Below are positions 34,346-45,330 of a stretch of DNA of 64,000 nucleotides, in pieces. The DNA lies in NCBI RefSeq assembly GCF_042477335.2, contig NC_091246.1, positions 254,061,501-254,125,500 on the forward strand, written 5' to 3'. The notes under the pieces were generated by a model. That model made no database searches. It was given only the letters and a program-made list of their open reading frames with translations, and was not told where the DNA came from. The DNA is from Ovis canadensis (taxonomy: Eukaryota; Chordata; Mammalia; Artiodactyla; Bovidae). A program made the position numbers and the translations under genes. Positions within the stretch are counted from its first letter, which is position 1. Every line of letters begins with the position of its first letter.

Positions 34346-34740
34346 AAAGCTCCCTGGAATCCTACCCCCATCCATCCATCCCAGGCTCCAGAGGGGAACG
34401 GGAGATTTGCCCTCTTGAGAGGGAGCAGGGTGGGGGGTCCCCGGGCTCTTCTTCCTGTCCCCGCCCTTGAAGTAAACCCAGAGAGCGGGCCCTGGCTGGC
34501 CTCCTCCACCCTCTGGTGGTGCGTGGACCGAGGGGAGGGGGCTGGGGGCCCGTGGGGCAGGGGCTGGCTCAGGGGGAGAAGGAATGGCCCCATAGCCCCA
34601 GCTCCGAGTGCAGCCCACCCCCACCCTGCCCCAGAGGTCACGGGGCGGAAGCAGCGCTGAGCGAGTCGGGGGACACCGGGCCTGGCGCCTCCTAAACGCC
34701 CGCCGTGCGCCTGACTCTGCTCCAGGGCGCCGTCTCCCAA

Positions 34741-34862
34741 GAAGTGAAGCCGCTCAGTCCCGTCTCTTTGCGACCCCATGGACTGCAGCCCCCCAGGCTC
34801 CTCTGTCCGTGGGATTTTCCAGGCAAGAGCACTGGAGTGGGGTGCCATTGCCTTCTCCATCT
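34741..34862 (-). repeat. Bov-tA SINE, truncated
   Basis: Tail half only: CTCTTTGCGACCCCATGGAC, GGCTCCTCTGTCCGTGGGAT, CTGGAGTGGGGTGCCATTGC. Confidence 0.85.
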
Positions 34863-35597
34863 CCGAGAATCTCCTTAAAATCCCCCGGGTAGGCCTTCTT
34901 CCGTCGATGGGGCCCCCACCCTCCTGGACCTCCACAGACGCTTGGCGATCCTGCGGTTGTGTGGACACAGGGCAGTGGGGGCGGTATGAGCTCTGAGGAG
35001 TCGCGGGGGAGAGTGTCCTCTGCCCGGGGGTGGGGGGGCCCAGGCACAGGCATCTCAGAAGGGGGCACGGGGCGGACCCCCGCTGCCTTCGGAGACAATG
35101 CAAGGGGAGCGGTCTGCCCGCGCCGCCCCCGGTGGGAGCGCGGAGACAAGGGCCCAGCGTCTTTCCAATTTCCACAGGGAAGCCAGTAAGCGGCTGCATC
35201 CCCCGCCCCCGCCCCAGCCCCCCCCCCCCCCCAGCACTTAAACATACAATTTACTTGAAGGAATTACACACTGCCGGCTGCTTTTAAAATAGAGAAAAGA
35301 CCCCCCGCAGAACTGTTTCCTTTCCCCCAGCGGAGTCTTCAGCAGAGAATCTGTCCAACCTTCTAATTGCGCCATCTGTGCGGGGGCGGGCTGGGCCTCC
35401 GCCGCTCCCCCTCCTCGCCTTGTCGGCTTTTAATTCCACATCCCCACCTGCAGGGCTCTTGCCGCGCGGCCCTCCCTCTCTGACCCCACAGCCACGGGGC
35501 CACGGCCCTGGACTTGGCTAGACGCCTGGGCCCTTGACCCTCCTCGTTTTAACGTACACAGTGTTGGCCTCTCAGCCCCTGAATCTGGGGTCCGCAG
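34863..35597. other. Unassigned GC-rich unique sequence with poly-C run
   Basis: Includes an uninterrupted C run at about 35218-35232. From 35260 to 35480, AT-rich motifs (TTTTAAAATAG, TCTAATTGCGCCATCTG, GCTTTTAATTCC) sit within CpG-rich DNA. Possible regulatory element; no exon found. Confidence 0.35.
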
Positions 35598-35810
35598 GGT
35601 CTATTGGTGGCTCAGATGGTAAAGAATCTGCCGGCAGGGCAGGAGACCCGGTTCCATCCCTGGGTGGGGAAGATCCCCCGGAGAAGGCAATGGCAACCCA
35701 CTCCAGTACTCTGGCCTGGGAAATCCATGGACAGAGGAGCCTGGTGGGCTATAGTCCATGGGATCGCAAAGAGTCAGACACGAGTAAGCAACTAACCCTT
35801 TCACTTTCAG
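35598..35810 (+). repeat. Bov-tA SINE
   Basis: TTGGTGGCTCAGATGGTAAA head to AACCCTTTCACTTTCAG end. Confidence 0.93.
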
Positions 35811-37224
35811 TAACTTTTTAATTCTGCCCCTTGCAGAAGCTTCTGGAAGCCAAGCCCAGGGGCCTTTTGCTGCCCCGTAAGCACGAGGCTAGCGAGGCTC
35901 CAGAGACCCAGCTGCACGCTCTTCTCTTCAGGCTGCTCACAGGCACTGCAGACCAAGACGGCCTGGGCTCTGAGCCAGGCCCCGCCCTCGCTGGCTGGGC
36001 GACACGGGGGAGCTGCTCAGCCTCCCTGAACCCGCGATTCCTCCGTAAGAAACTCGAGACGCGCCATCTTCTAGTCTCCCAACCACCTTTCTTTCTTGGG
36101 GTTCCCTCCAAAGCAGATAAGGATTTGGGTGCAGGTCAGTTATGAAGGTGATCCCAGGACACCACATGCCCAGCACGGGAGTCAGAAGGGAGGCGAAGGG
36201 GGAAGGGAGGCCACGAAGGTGAGCACTGAGCACTTTCCCGGGAGAAACAGCCCCGTCCCCCTGGGGTGCTCTGAAAGACTGCACGGGCACAGCTCAGGAC
36301 TGCCGCTCCACGCGGAGCACTGACTCCCGGGGGAGGGCTGGCAGCGTGCGTGGGGGTGTCTGCCCGCAGCATAGGGAGGCACAGCCCCACTCACCTCCCT
36401 GCGTGGCTAGCACAGCAGTGAGCACACAGCGGATGCTCTGCGAACAGCTGCTCAGCTGCCCCGTTGCCCACCAAGCCAACAGCCTTGTTTACAATTCTGA
36501 TCTCATTAACATTAGGACAAACGGCAATGCCTGTGAGCTTCAGGCCGGGTACTGCGTCCCAGGCCACTAGGCCACTCTCCTATGGGTCGAAGCCAAGGAA
36601 AGCTGAGACCAGGGTCATAGCCCCTGAGGAAGCGAACCTCCACCGTCTCCTCCCTTGGCTAGGCTGGCTTTCTCTGCCCGACTGCCACCTGCCCTGGGGC
36701 TCTGTCTACACCCCTGTCTGCTGCCCTCCCATCCCTAGTCTGATCAGCTTCTCCCACTGGGCCGCCTGCTCTGATGGCTGGTTCTCCCCTGGGGGAAGCT
36801 CCACTTTCCCCAACCCGCAGGCAAGCCCGCCCACCTCCCACTCCTGGCAACATGGGGACCTTGCGTGACCTCCATCTGGGCAGGCAGGTGGTCAGCATCA
36901 CACTGACTCCTCACTCCCCTGCTTCTTCCTGTTTCAATATTCACAGCCCCCTCCCCTGGCCCGAGAGCTCCTGCCTGGAGTCTGAGCGTCTGCGGGCCAG
37001 CTCCTGACTCATCCAGTGTGGAAGAGGACCCAGCGAGAGCTGGACAGGCTGGCTCAAGCCTCTCTGAGCAGTGACTCACCTTTGCCACCTGCATCTAACA
37101 GATGGCCAGAGCTCTGCAGCCCCCGTCACCTGGACCCTCTGAGATGGCCCCACGCCTTGATCAAATCCTACAGGCAAGAGTGCAGACCCCCTGCGCTGAC
37201 GGAGCAGAGGAAGGGCAAAGGTCA
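35811..37224. other. Unassigned sequence
   Basis: No gene or clear repeat recognised. Confidence 0.4.
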
Positions 37225-37600
37225 CCCAAACATATCCTTACTGTAGGCTTTGTGCCAGGCACCGCCGTCACCTCTGGGATTAGAGCGACAAACCCAACCA
37301 AGTCTCCCGGAGCGAATGTGCCGAGGTCCCTGGGGGAAGGGCTGTGGCATGAAGACGGGCAACGAACGAGCCGGTGGGCCGCTTCAGGGCTTGATACGCA
37401 TTCCCGAGAGGGAGAAGGGCGGGCGATCTGACAGCGTGGCCAGCTGGGGAGGGGCGTGAATGGCGAGGGGAGACATCGGAGGTTGTTACGCGAGGCCTCA
37501 GCCACACAGGGGCTTGGGGACAGGCTGTTTAGGCAGGAAGAGGGAACAGCACAGCCCTCGCAAAGGTCCTGGGGTGCGGGGGCTTACGGCGCGGGTGAGG
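37225..37600 (-). repeat. L2 LINE fragment
   Basis: TTTGTGCCAGGCACCGCC, TAGAGCGACAAACCC, then GGAAGAGGGAACAGCACAGC and CTCGCAAAGGTCCTGGGG in L2 antisense order. Confidence 0.5.
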
Positions 37601-38461
37601 GTGACTGCATGCTAACAGGCAGCCACTGGGTCTCCACTGGGATTAGGCTTAAAAACGACAGGTAACAGCTGCCAAGCATGCCCGCAGTCTCAGGCGAGCC
37701 ATGAGCCACCCAAGCAGGGTTACAGAGAAGGTGAGGACTGGCCCTGCCACCCTGCGCTCCCACCTCCAGCTTAGAAGGGAGTGGAAAGACCGAGAGGAGC
37801 TGGGGATGGGGGGGCTGGGGGAACTGTTGGGATTCTGAGAGCTCCCCCTACCAAGAGAAGGTGGGGTGCCCACCCTTCCCTCAAGCCCAGGGAGGGGGTC
37901 TTCAGCAAGAGGGTTTGATATGAGACCCCTGGGGGCTTGGACGGTAGGTGCACAATAGGGATGAGAGATTCGGAAAACGCCAAGGCGACTGCCGGGGAGG
38001 GGAGGGCCACCGAAAGCCTGGCGCTGGCCCAGCACGGGGCCCCTCAGGGGCCGACGTGGGCACCGCGGGGGGCGGGCGGGCGGATCAGAAAGGCCCCTGG
38101 GGGAGCAAGGAGGTCCCCGCACAAAGCAGCTGGGGGCTAGAGAGGAGGTGGAAGATGGCGGGAACCCGGAGGACCAGCTGAAGGCGGGGGTGGCCCAGTT
38201 AAATGGGGCCGTTTAGTCCCCGGTCCAGTCTGACTGGGTGTCCTTGTTGGAAGAGGAGACCGGGACACAGCGAGACGCCAGGGACGTGAAGAGCAGAAAC
38301 CACGTAAGACAGAGAGAAGGTGCCACCTGCGAGTCAGGGAGGGGACTCGACCCCAGCCCCGCCTGCGCCCGGCCTGGGGCGCCAGCCTCCAGAACCCCTG
38401 AGTGAAGAAACTCCTGTTGTTTAAGCCCCCAGGCTGGACATTTTGTCAAGCAGCCCGAAAA
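37601..38461. other. Unassigned GC-rich sequence
   Basis: 37960-38180 is CpG-rich. No exon or repeat assigned. Confidence 0.4.
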
Positions 38462-38606
38462 CGCGCGTGTGTGTGTGCGCGCGTGCGTGCGAGCTTAGTC
38501 GTGTCTGATTCTGCGACCCCATGGACTGTAGCCCACCAGGCTCCTCTGTCCATGGGACTCTCCAGACAAGAATACTGGAGTGGGTTGCATGCCCTCCTCC
38601 AGAAAA
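38462..38606 (-). repeat. Bov-tA SINE, truncated, with GT/GC run
   Basis: A GTGTGTGTGCGCGCGTGCGT run is joined to TAGTCGTGTCTGATTCTGCG and CATGGACTGTAGCCCACCAG. Confidence 0.87.
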
Positions 38607-38739
38607 AGTGACTCCACATCCCCAAATCCAAGGAAGGAGTAAACGGGGGGGACGGGCAGGGGCGAAGGTACCCAACCCTAACTCTGCTTTCCTAGGTGGA
38701 GACACAGGCCTGCGGAAGCTCCACTGCCTTTGCGATAAA

Positions 38740-39110
38740 GCACATTCCTCAGCCTGACATTCAAGACCACCAGATCAGCTCCTATCACCCACCAACGCGC
38801 CTGGGCCACCTTCTCCCTTGACAGAACTGGCCGGCAGCCTTCTAGCTCCTAGGTCCTCCTCTGCACCCTTGCATGGGATGACCTCTTCCTCAAAAGCCCT
38901 CCTTTGTCTAACTCCAACCCATTGTCTCAGGGCAAGTCCAACAGCACCTCCTCCAGGAAGCCCTCCTGGGCTCTCCCCTGCGCTGGGCTTATGCTAGTGT
39001 TGGGATCCCTTTCCTGGATGTCTTTCTCCACTGAACCGTGAGCAGAGACTGCGCGTGCCATGCCCACTTGCTCTCCAAGGGTCTGACAGCACGCCTGGAA
39101 CTTGGATTAA
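38740..39110 (+). repeat. L2 LINE fragment
   Basis: AGCACCTCCTCCAGGAAGCC, CTCCTGGGCTCTCCCCTG, ACTGAACCGTGAGCAGAGAC, TGACAGCACGCCTGGAACTT. Confidence 0.6.
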
Positions 39111-39359
39111 CGGAAGGATGCAGAGCACCCCCCTCCCCAAAAGGCATGCTCGGTGAAACAGCATCGCTGACTGTCAGAGCCGGCAGGGGCTCTGGAGAAC
39201 ACCTGCTCCGACCTCCGCGTCAGCACCTGGGGAGCCGGGGCCCGGATGGAGGAGCCTGCTGTTCAAGGTCACAGGGAGCAGACAGCCCCACGGGTCCCAG
39301 ACCTCCCGTCTCCCAGCCCCCTGCTCCCTGCAGAATCGCGGTTTCTGCAGCCCCTTCTC

Positions 39360-39560
39360 GGCCCCCTTGACAAGCGGAGTTTAATTATTTACGACAGCGC
39401 TTTAGAGCTGCGGGTGAACCCACCGGAACATATTTTGTAAAAGTAATGAGGGCTCAGTAATGCGAGACCTCGCTACAGTTCCCGTCACTAAATCTTGGCC
39501 CAGGAGTCGGGCAGACTACGTCGGCATTTTTTTCCCCCTCTTTTCTCTCAGAGAATTACA
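39360..39560. other. Unique AT-rich patch
   Basis: TTTAATTATTTACGACAGCG, GAACATATTTTGTAAAAGTA and following bases are not repeat-like. Possible conserved non-coding DNA; unproven. Confidence 0.3.
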
Positions 39561-39744
39561 GGGTTTGCAGATGAGGGGTGGTTGTGACACAAAGCGTATC
39601 CAAGGCATTTTTTCTCATTTAGGGGGAACGAAGCCGTGGAACCAGAGGCGTGTCAGCTCCAGCCCCGCCCCAGGGATGCGCCCCTCAGAGGTGTCACAGA
39701 GTCCCCAGGGTACAGCCAGCCTTGGGGGGCAGCAGACACAGCGA

Positions 39745-39835
39745 CTCGGGACTGAGAGAGGGCAGGGGCTCTGTTCTGCCTCTCTGGGCCTCAGTTTCCC
39801 CATTTGTAAATCAGGGAGCTGCTCCTATTTTTTTC
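39745..39835 (+). repeat. MIR fragment
   Basis: GCCTCTCTGGGCCTCAGTTT, CCCCATTTGTAAATCAGGGA. Confidence 0.55.
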
Positions 39836-39929
39836 CTAGAAGATTCCAGTCTTTTCCCTGAGCCATTAATGGGTTTATTACAAGACACCCACAGACTCTC
39901 AGAGACTCCCACCAGCCCTCGGGCAGACA

Positions 39930-40165
39930 TCCATGCCAGCCTGCAAATGAGGCAAAGAAAGGCCAAGTGACTTCTCCAAAGTCAAAGCGCTGGAGAGCCA
40001 CAAAGGCAGGATTTGAACCCAGGCCTTCGGGCTCCAGGAAACACGCCTTTAGCCACCACCCCACAGGCTTTGCACTGCCCGTTTCCAACAGGCCATGATG
40101 AAGCATTTTCGCATCCTCATTTACAGGTGAGAACCCTGAGGCGCACAGCGAGCCCAGACTTAGAC
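39930..40165 (-). repeat. MIR SINE pair, antisense
   Basis: AATGAGGCAAAGAAAGGCCA, TTTGAACCCAGGCCTTCGGG, then a second core at 40110 (CATCCTCATTTACAGGTGAG). Confidence 0.6.
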
Positions 40166-40374
40166 GCTGGGCTTCCCACCCAACGACAAGGCCTCGGGTC
40201 TCTCCACCAAGCTGTTCTGTTGCCCCTGGACTGTGAGACGCATTTTCTGGGCTCCAGTAGCCACAGGCAAGTTGAGGGATATAACACTCAGCCTCCCACA
40301 AATACCTGAGAAAGAGAGGCATTGCCCCCAACCATCACCTGCAAGGGTCCAGACTGAGCTGGACTGGGAACGGG

Positions 40375-40612
40375 GTTTTAGTTCTGGCTGCCTTGGGTCT
40401 TCACTGTAGTGTGCAGAATCCCTGCTGAGGCGTGCGGGATCCTTCCTTGTGGCCTTTATGGTCCTTCTCTCTACTTGTGGTGCCTGGGCTCCAGAGCGCG
40501 TAAGCAGCTGGGCTTAGTGGCCCCAAAGAATGTGGGATCTTAGTTCCCTGACCAGAGATCAAACCCTACATTGAAAGGAGAATCCTTAACTGCTAGACCA
40601 CCAGGGAAGTCC
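40375..40612 (-). repeat. CHR-type SINE
   Basis: Minus copy: CTACTTGTGGTGCCTGGGCT, GTGGGATCTTAGTTCCCTGA, ACTGCTAGACCACCAGGGAA. This is the Glu-tRNA-related SINE of cetartiodactyls. Confidence 0.85.
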
Positions 40613-40895
40613 AGGGATGGTGTTTTGAGCCAGACTGAATTGGAAGGGAAATGGGAAACCAGCAGGAGTCACTGGGCAGTGAGGTGGAGAAGGTGGTGGA
40701 AACATTTAGATGGAGGGTGAGCTTGAAATATCCAGCTATGGGGAGGAAGGTTGACAGAGCTTTAAATGATGTGATTTGGGATGGGAGGCTTAGGTGGTAA
40801 GACTGAGGGTCTAGACAGCGAGCCCTTCAGGGACAGGAGCCACCCATGTGTGAATCTTCAGAGCTTAAGACTTAGTAGGTGCTCAGTGGATGAAT
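40613..40895. other. Unassigned sequence ending in an L2 trace
   Basis: 40845-40893 (TTAAGACTTAGTAGGTGCTC) resembles an L2 3' end. Confidence 0.4.
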
Positions 40896-41109
40896 ACGCG
40901 TGCATGCCACGTGCTTCAGTCGTGTCTGACTGTGACCCCGTGGACTGCAGCCCGCCAGGCTCCTCTGTCCATGGGATTCTCCAGAATACTGCAGCGGGTT
41001 TCCATGCCCTCCTCCAGGGATCATCCCTACCCAGGGACTGAACCCACGTCCCTTATGCCTCCTGCATTGGCAGGTGGGTCCTTTACCACTAGACCCACCC
41101 GGGAAGCCC
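40896..41109 (-). repeat. Bov-tA SINE
   Basis: CGTGCTTCAGTCGTGTCTGA, GGACTGCAGCCCGCCAGGCT, TTTACCACTAGACCCACCCG. Confidence 0.9.
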
Positions 41110-41539
41110 AAACGGGTATGACGGTGGTTGACTGAGGTGGCCTGATTAGACCCTGCCCTGGCAGGATGTGGTCCACAGCTGCCAAGAGGCAGACACGCCT
41201 GCAGCGGCTCAGCGTGCATGCGTGCTCCTACTAATCAGCAGGCAGTCTTGAGGGTGTCCTGTCACTTCTTTGGATTTCTTCTTTATCTCCATAATCAGAC
41301 CCATATCTCCCACAGAAAGGTCTACCAGCAGCTACCTACACACATAATCCTGCTGGCGAGGCTTTCAAACCGCTTCAAAAAGTCAACTCAATAATGCACC
41401 CACAAGACCATGCCAGTGTTTAACTCGATGCCAGAAAATTCTGTGAACAGCTCATCTGAACATCCTGCTGGTATCTGGAGTCACACACTTTTGCTTGGTT
41501 CAGTTGAGAAGGTGGTACTGGCTGCCCATTCTCTACAGA

Positions 41540-41951
41540 AAACTAACAAATCTGATCACATGGACCACAGCCTTGTCTAACTATGAAACCATGAGCCATG
41601 CCGTGTGGGGCCACCCAAGACGGACAGGTCATGGTGGACCGTTCTGACAAATCGTGGTCCACTGGAGACGGGAATGGCAAACCACTTCAGTATTCTTGCC
41701 TTGAGAACCCATGAACGGTATGAAAAGGCAAAAAGATAGGACACTGAAAGAGGAACTCCCCAGGTGGGTAGGTGCCCAGTATGCTACTGGAGAAGAGAGG
41801 ACGAGAGGGCTGGACGGCATCACCAACTCAATGGACATGAGTCTGAGCAGGCTCCGGAGCTGGTGACGGACAGGGAGGCCTGGCGTGCTGCAGTCCACGG
41901 GGTCGCAGAGAGTCGGACACGAGTGAGCGACTGAGCTGAACTGACTGAACC
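41540..41951 (+). repeat. BovB LINE deletion derivative with target-site duplication
   Basis: The 5'-region BovB sequence (GATCACATGGACCACAGCCT, CAGTATTCTTGCCTTGAGAA, GTAGGTGCCCAGTATGCTAC) is fused near 41792-41802 to the last 150 bases of BovB (GGCTGGACGGCATCACC to GAGCTGAACTGACTGAAC). It is flanked by GCCCATTCTCTACAGA at 41524-41539 and GCCCATTCTCTGTAGA at 41952-41967 (14 of 16 match). Confidence 0.85.
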
Positions 41952-41999
41952 GCCCATTCTCTGTAGACTGCACAACTGCTCTCAAGGAAAGATGTGATC

Positions 42000-42340
42000 A
42001 TTCATTCATTCAGCAAACACTTACTGAGGGTGCGCTGACACGGTTCTAGGCACTGGGGCTTCAGCAGTGAGCGCAATTCCAAATCCTGCATCCATGAAGC
42101 TTACACTGTGGTGGGGAGACAGACTTACATGCTAAAAAACGAAGCAGAGAGAGGAAAGAAAGGGGTGTGGGGGCTGCTGGTTCCTCAGGTGGGCTGCGGG
42201 GTCAGGGAAGCCCCTCCAGCGAGGCAGCACTTAGGGGACAAGCCAGCAGAGGTCTGGGGAAGGGGCTCCAGGCAGAGGGAGCAGCAGGGGCAAAGGCCTG
42301 GGCCAGAGCGCACCCGCAAAGTCGAGGACCACCGGGGGGC
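42000..42340 (-). repeat. L2 LINE 3' part
   Basis: TTCATTCATTCAGCAAACAC, GGTTCTAGGCACTGGGGCTT, CAGCAGTGAGCGCAATTCC, CAGGCAGAGGGAGCAGCAGG. It appears to continue past the VNTR (GGCTTTTACTCTGAGTGAGA). Confidence 0.7.
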
Positions 42341-42354
42341 TGCACCAGGGGCAG

Positions 42355-42665
42355 GGGGCGAGGGTCCACACACCCCCCAGCAGGGCTCACAGAGACAGTG
42401 GGGCGGGGCAGGAAAGGGCGAGGGGTCCACGCGCCCCCCAGCAGGGCTCACAGAGACAGTGGGGCAGGGCAGGAAAGGGCGAGGGGGCGAGGGGTCCACG
42501 CGCCCCCCAGCAGGGCTCACAGAGACAGCGGGGGGCAGGGCGGGAGGGGCGAGGGGTCCACGCGCCCCCCAGCAGGGCTCACAGAGACAGTGGGGCGGGG
42601 CAGGAAAGGGCGAGGGGGCGAGGGGTCCACACACCGCCCCAGCAGGGCTCACAGAGACAGCGGGT
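42355..42665 (+). repeat. VNTR, five units alternating about 61/62 and 69/70 bp
   Basis: GCAGGGCTCACAGAGACAG begins at 42380, 42441, 42510, 42572 and 42642, so spacings are 61, 69, 62 and 70. The longer units carry an extra GGGCGAGG-type block. The alternation implies two-unit steps of duplication. Open frames on both strands (up to 216 codons) are a repeat artefact. Confidence 0.95.
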
Positions 42666-43359
42666 ACTGAGGCTTTTACTCTGAGTGAGAAGCGAGCCGA
42701 CAGCCAGCTTTCAGCAGGGAGGCCTTTCCAAGCAGAGCGCGAGGTGACATTGCGTTGAACAGGCCTTGGCCGCCGCGTGTGTGGAGAACTACCTGCGTGG
42801 GGGGCAACGCTGGAAATGCTCAGGCGGCGGGGGTCCCAGGCCGGAACCCAGGGGAGAGAGGAAGGCCCGCCGCGGTGGCTACAGAGCGGGTGGGACGTGA
42901 CTGTTTCTGGATGTGCTTTGAAAGCAAAGACAACAGGAAGAGGATTTGTTGCTGCTTGGGCTCATCCAAGGTGAACCTGGATTTCGAGGTCTTGGCCTCC
43001 AGGCTGACAGGTTTGCTCAGACCTGCCCGTGGCTGACACTGACATCCTCCTTCTTCACCCTAATCCCCCGGAAGCTAGAAGAGGCTTTTCATATTAAAAC
43101 TATCAACCACCTCAGGGCGGGTGCAAGACCAGCTCTGCTGAGGCTGGTCTAACATGCTCTGGGCAAAGCTTGGGGGGGTGAGCCTTTCCAGGGGGTCCCA
43201 CCACACCTGGGAAGTGAACTCACTGCCCCTGGCACGGCCAATAACCCCAGAACCACAACAGTGGCCATTCATGCCGGTGACTCCCCCCATTAGACCAGCT
43301 GCAAAGAGATGCGATCAGTCACCACCATCACAATCACAACAGCAAGAGCAACCAACATT
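42666..43359. other. Unassigned sequence
   Basis: 42666-42760 is probably residual L2. The rest is unrecognised. Confidence 0.4.
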
Positions 43360-43530
43360 CGCTGCACGCTTCCGATGTGCCAGGTGCTGCGCTAAGCACT
43401 TTGCTTGCAGGAGCTCACACAACTCTATCCGTCACGAGGCAGGTAATACTACAATCCCCATTTCACAGATAAGGGGGGTGAAACTCAGAGATACTGAGAA
43501 TCAGCCTAAGGTCACACTGAGAGGGCTAGA
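43360..43530 (-). repeat. MIR SINE
   Basis: GATGTGCCAGGTGCTGCGCT, CAATCCCCATTTCACAGATA, CAGCCTAAGGTCACACTGAG. Confidence 0.7.
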
Positions 43531-44504
43531 GCGGGATAATTAAATAGTTTAGGAGTCCCACTAGGGGATTAAAGAGAGAGTGCGAATGTTAAGGGAGTTT
43601 GGGAGACTGTTGTAAGCTAGTAACTACAGAAGAAAAGCCGCCGGTCGCCTAGCAACAATCCAAACCACCTTGAAGGGAGACCAGTTGCATCCAAGGTCCA
43701 GGTACACTCGAGCCACAAAGTCCGGCCAGTCAAAGCAAGAGAGCAGACATGGGGCCTGGATCTTGTTACGAGGTCAGGGAGGTTAACGGTCTTTGAAAGT
43801 GGCCTTCTGTGTGCAGTCAAGACAGAAATACAGGTGAGAGGGGAAAAAACCAGGTGAAGGGGCACTCGATGCTGAAACCCGAGATTAACCACCGCATTTT
43901 ACTAGTGTTCCCGCCCTTTTGCTAACAAACACGACGTAAACAGCACCATGACGGTTCCAGCTCGACCCTGCAGGGGCAAAGGAGGAGCTAATCTAAGACT
44001 TGACGTCTGCCTCAGGCTGAGGAAGAAGGTGGTCTTCTCCCCGCCTCACGTTTTCTTTGATGAAGTTGTAGCCCTCCTGTTCTCGGGGCTGCGCTCCCTT
44101 GCCTGCCCACTGGAATCTCTCACACACTTCCTATGCTGGTACACTCACGCTTCGCCTCTTGGCCCCATGCTGAATTCTTTCTGCAGTGAGACAAAAGAGC
44201 CTGAGCTCCGGGAAGTTCTGGCACCAGGTAAGCAGTTGCAACCAACGGACAGTGGACTCGCGTCCCTGCCTAAGGCAGGGGCTGGGGGCTCAAGTCCCAG
44301 TCTGAGTTTTGGCTGGGCTCCAGTTCCATCCAAGCTGGGGTGCGGTTTCGGTACTGCTAGAAAATGGCAGCAGCAGAGCCTGAGCTCAGCTCTCTCGGCC
44401 CCTACAGCTCCTCGCCGACTGGCTCTCAGTCCCCGGAAGGCACCTCCCAAAGCTCACCACCCAGGCGCGCGTCTTATTGTCACATCATCATTAGCTCCTG
44501 GCCC
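43531..44504. other. Unassigned sequence
   Basis: A long frame (43948-44775) runs from unassigned sequence into the BovB tail. It has no conserved domain outside the LINE and is not called a gene. Confidence 0.4.
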
Positions 44505-44846
44505 CTGGAGAAGACTCTTGAGAGGCCCTTGGACTGCAAGATCCAACCAGTCCATCCTAAAGGAAATCAGTCCTGAATATTCATTGGAAGGACTGACACT
44601 TAAGCTGAAGATCCAATACTTTGGCCACCTGATGCAAAGAGCTGACTCACTGGAAAAGACCCTGATGCTGGGAAAGATGGAGGGCGTGAGGAGAAGGCAG
44701 CGACAGAGGATGAGATGGTTGGATGGCATTGCCGACTCGATGGACATGGGTTTCTGCAAACTCCGGGACTGGTGATGGACAGGGAGGCCTGGTGTGCCGC
44801 AGTCCGCGGGGCTGCACAGCCAGACACAACTGAGCGCCTGAACTGC
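44505..44846 (+). repeat. BovB LINE 3' end
   Basis: GGAGAAGACTCTTGAGAGGC, CAATACTTTGGCCACCTGAT, GATGGACAGGGAGGCCTGGT. The translated tail reads [20 protein letters not shown]. Confidence 0.92.
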
Positions 44847-45194
44847 ACCACCGTCTCACCCTTCCCCTCTGAGGCAGGGCCAGCTCTCAACACACACACC
44901 CTCCATCCATGTGCGCCCGACGCCCCCCAGCAAAGCTCCACCCGTCAACCATTTCCTACCTACAGTGAGACCACCTTAACTCCAGGTAGGGGGGCGAGCA
45001 GGTTGGAAACAGGCTCTGTATTTAGAGATGAAAGCCAAGTTGGTTGCTTATTGCAAAGACAACAAACGAATACCTTAGTAAGGCCCTTGGGGAACATTTT
45101 TAATGAATATATAATGACTAATGTGTTAGATAAAATGGCATGACCGTGGGGGATTTTTTTCCTCCAACCTTGCTTAGTTGGCTTTCTTCTGACG

Positions 45195-45330
45195 GGCCAG
45201 GCACTTCACTAGGTCCTTACTCACATAAGCCTTACAGGACAGACAGGGTCGATGGCTTGTCTGCAGTATTTTACAGGTAAGGAGCTTGAAGCTCAGGAAG
45301 GCGAAGCCGCCGGCCCAGGGCAGCACAGTC
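45195..45330 (-). repeat. MIR fragment
   Basis: GGCCAGGCACTTCACTAGGT, CAGTATTTTACAGGTAAGGA, CCGGCCCAGGGCAGCACAG. Confidence 0.55.

Noticed and set aside
34291..35199. 302-codon minus frame
   Set aside because: Crosses a truncated SINE and CA repeats; composition is low-complexity.
42108..42758. 216-codon plus frame and 155-codon minus frame with repeated motifs
   Set aside because: Artefact of the VNTR inside L2; no domain and both strands equally open.
43948..44775. 275-codon frame ending in a BovB-like C-terminus
   Set aside because: The 3' third is a truncated BovB tail and the 5' part shows no recognisable protein features, so chance fusion is more likely than a domesticated gene.
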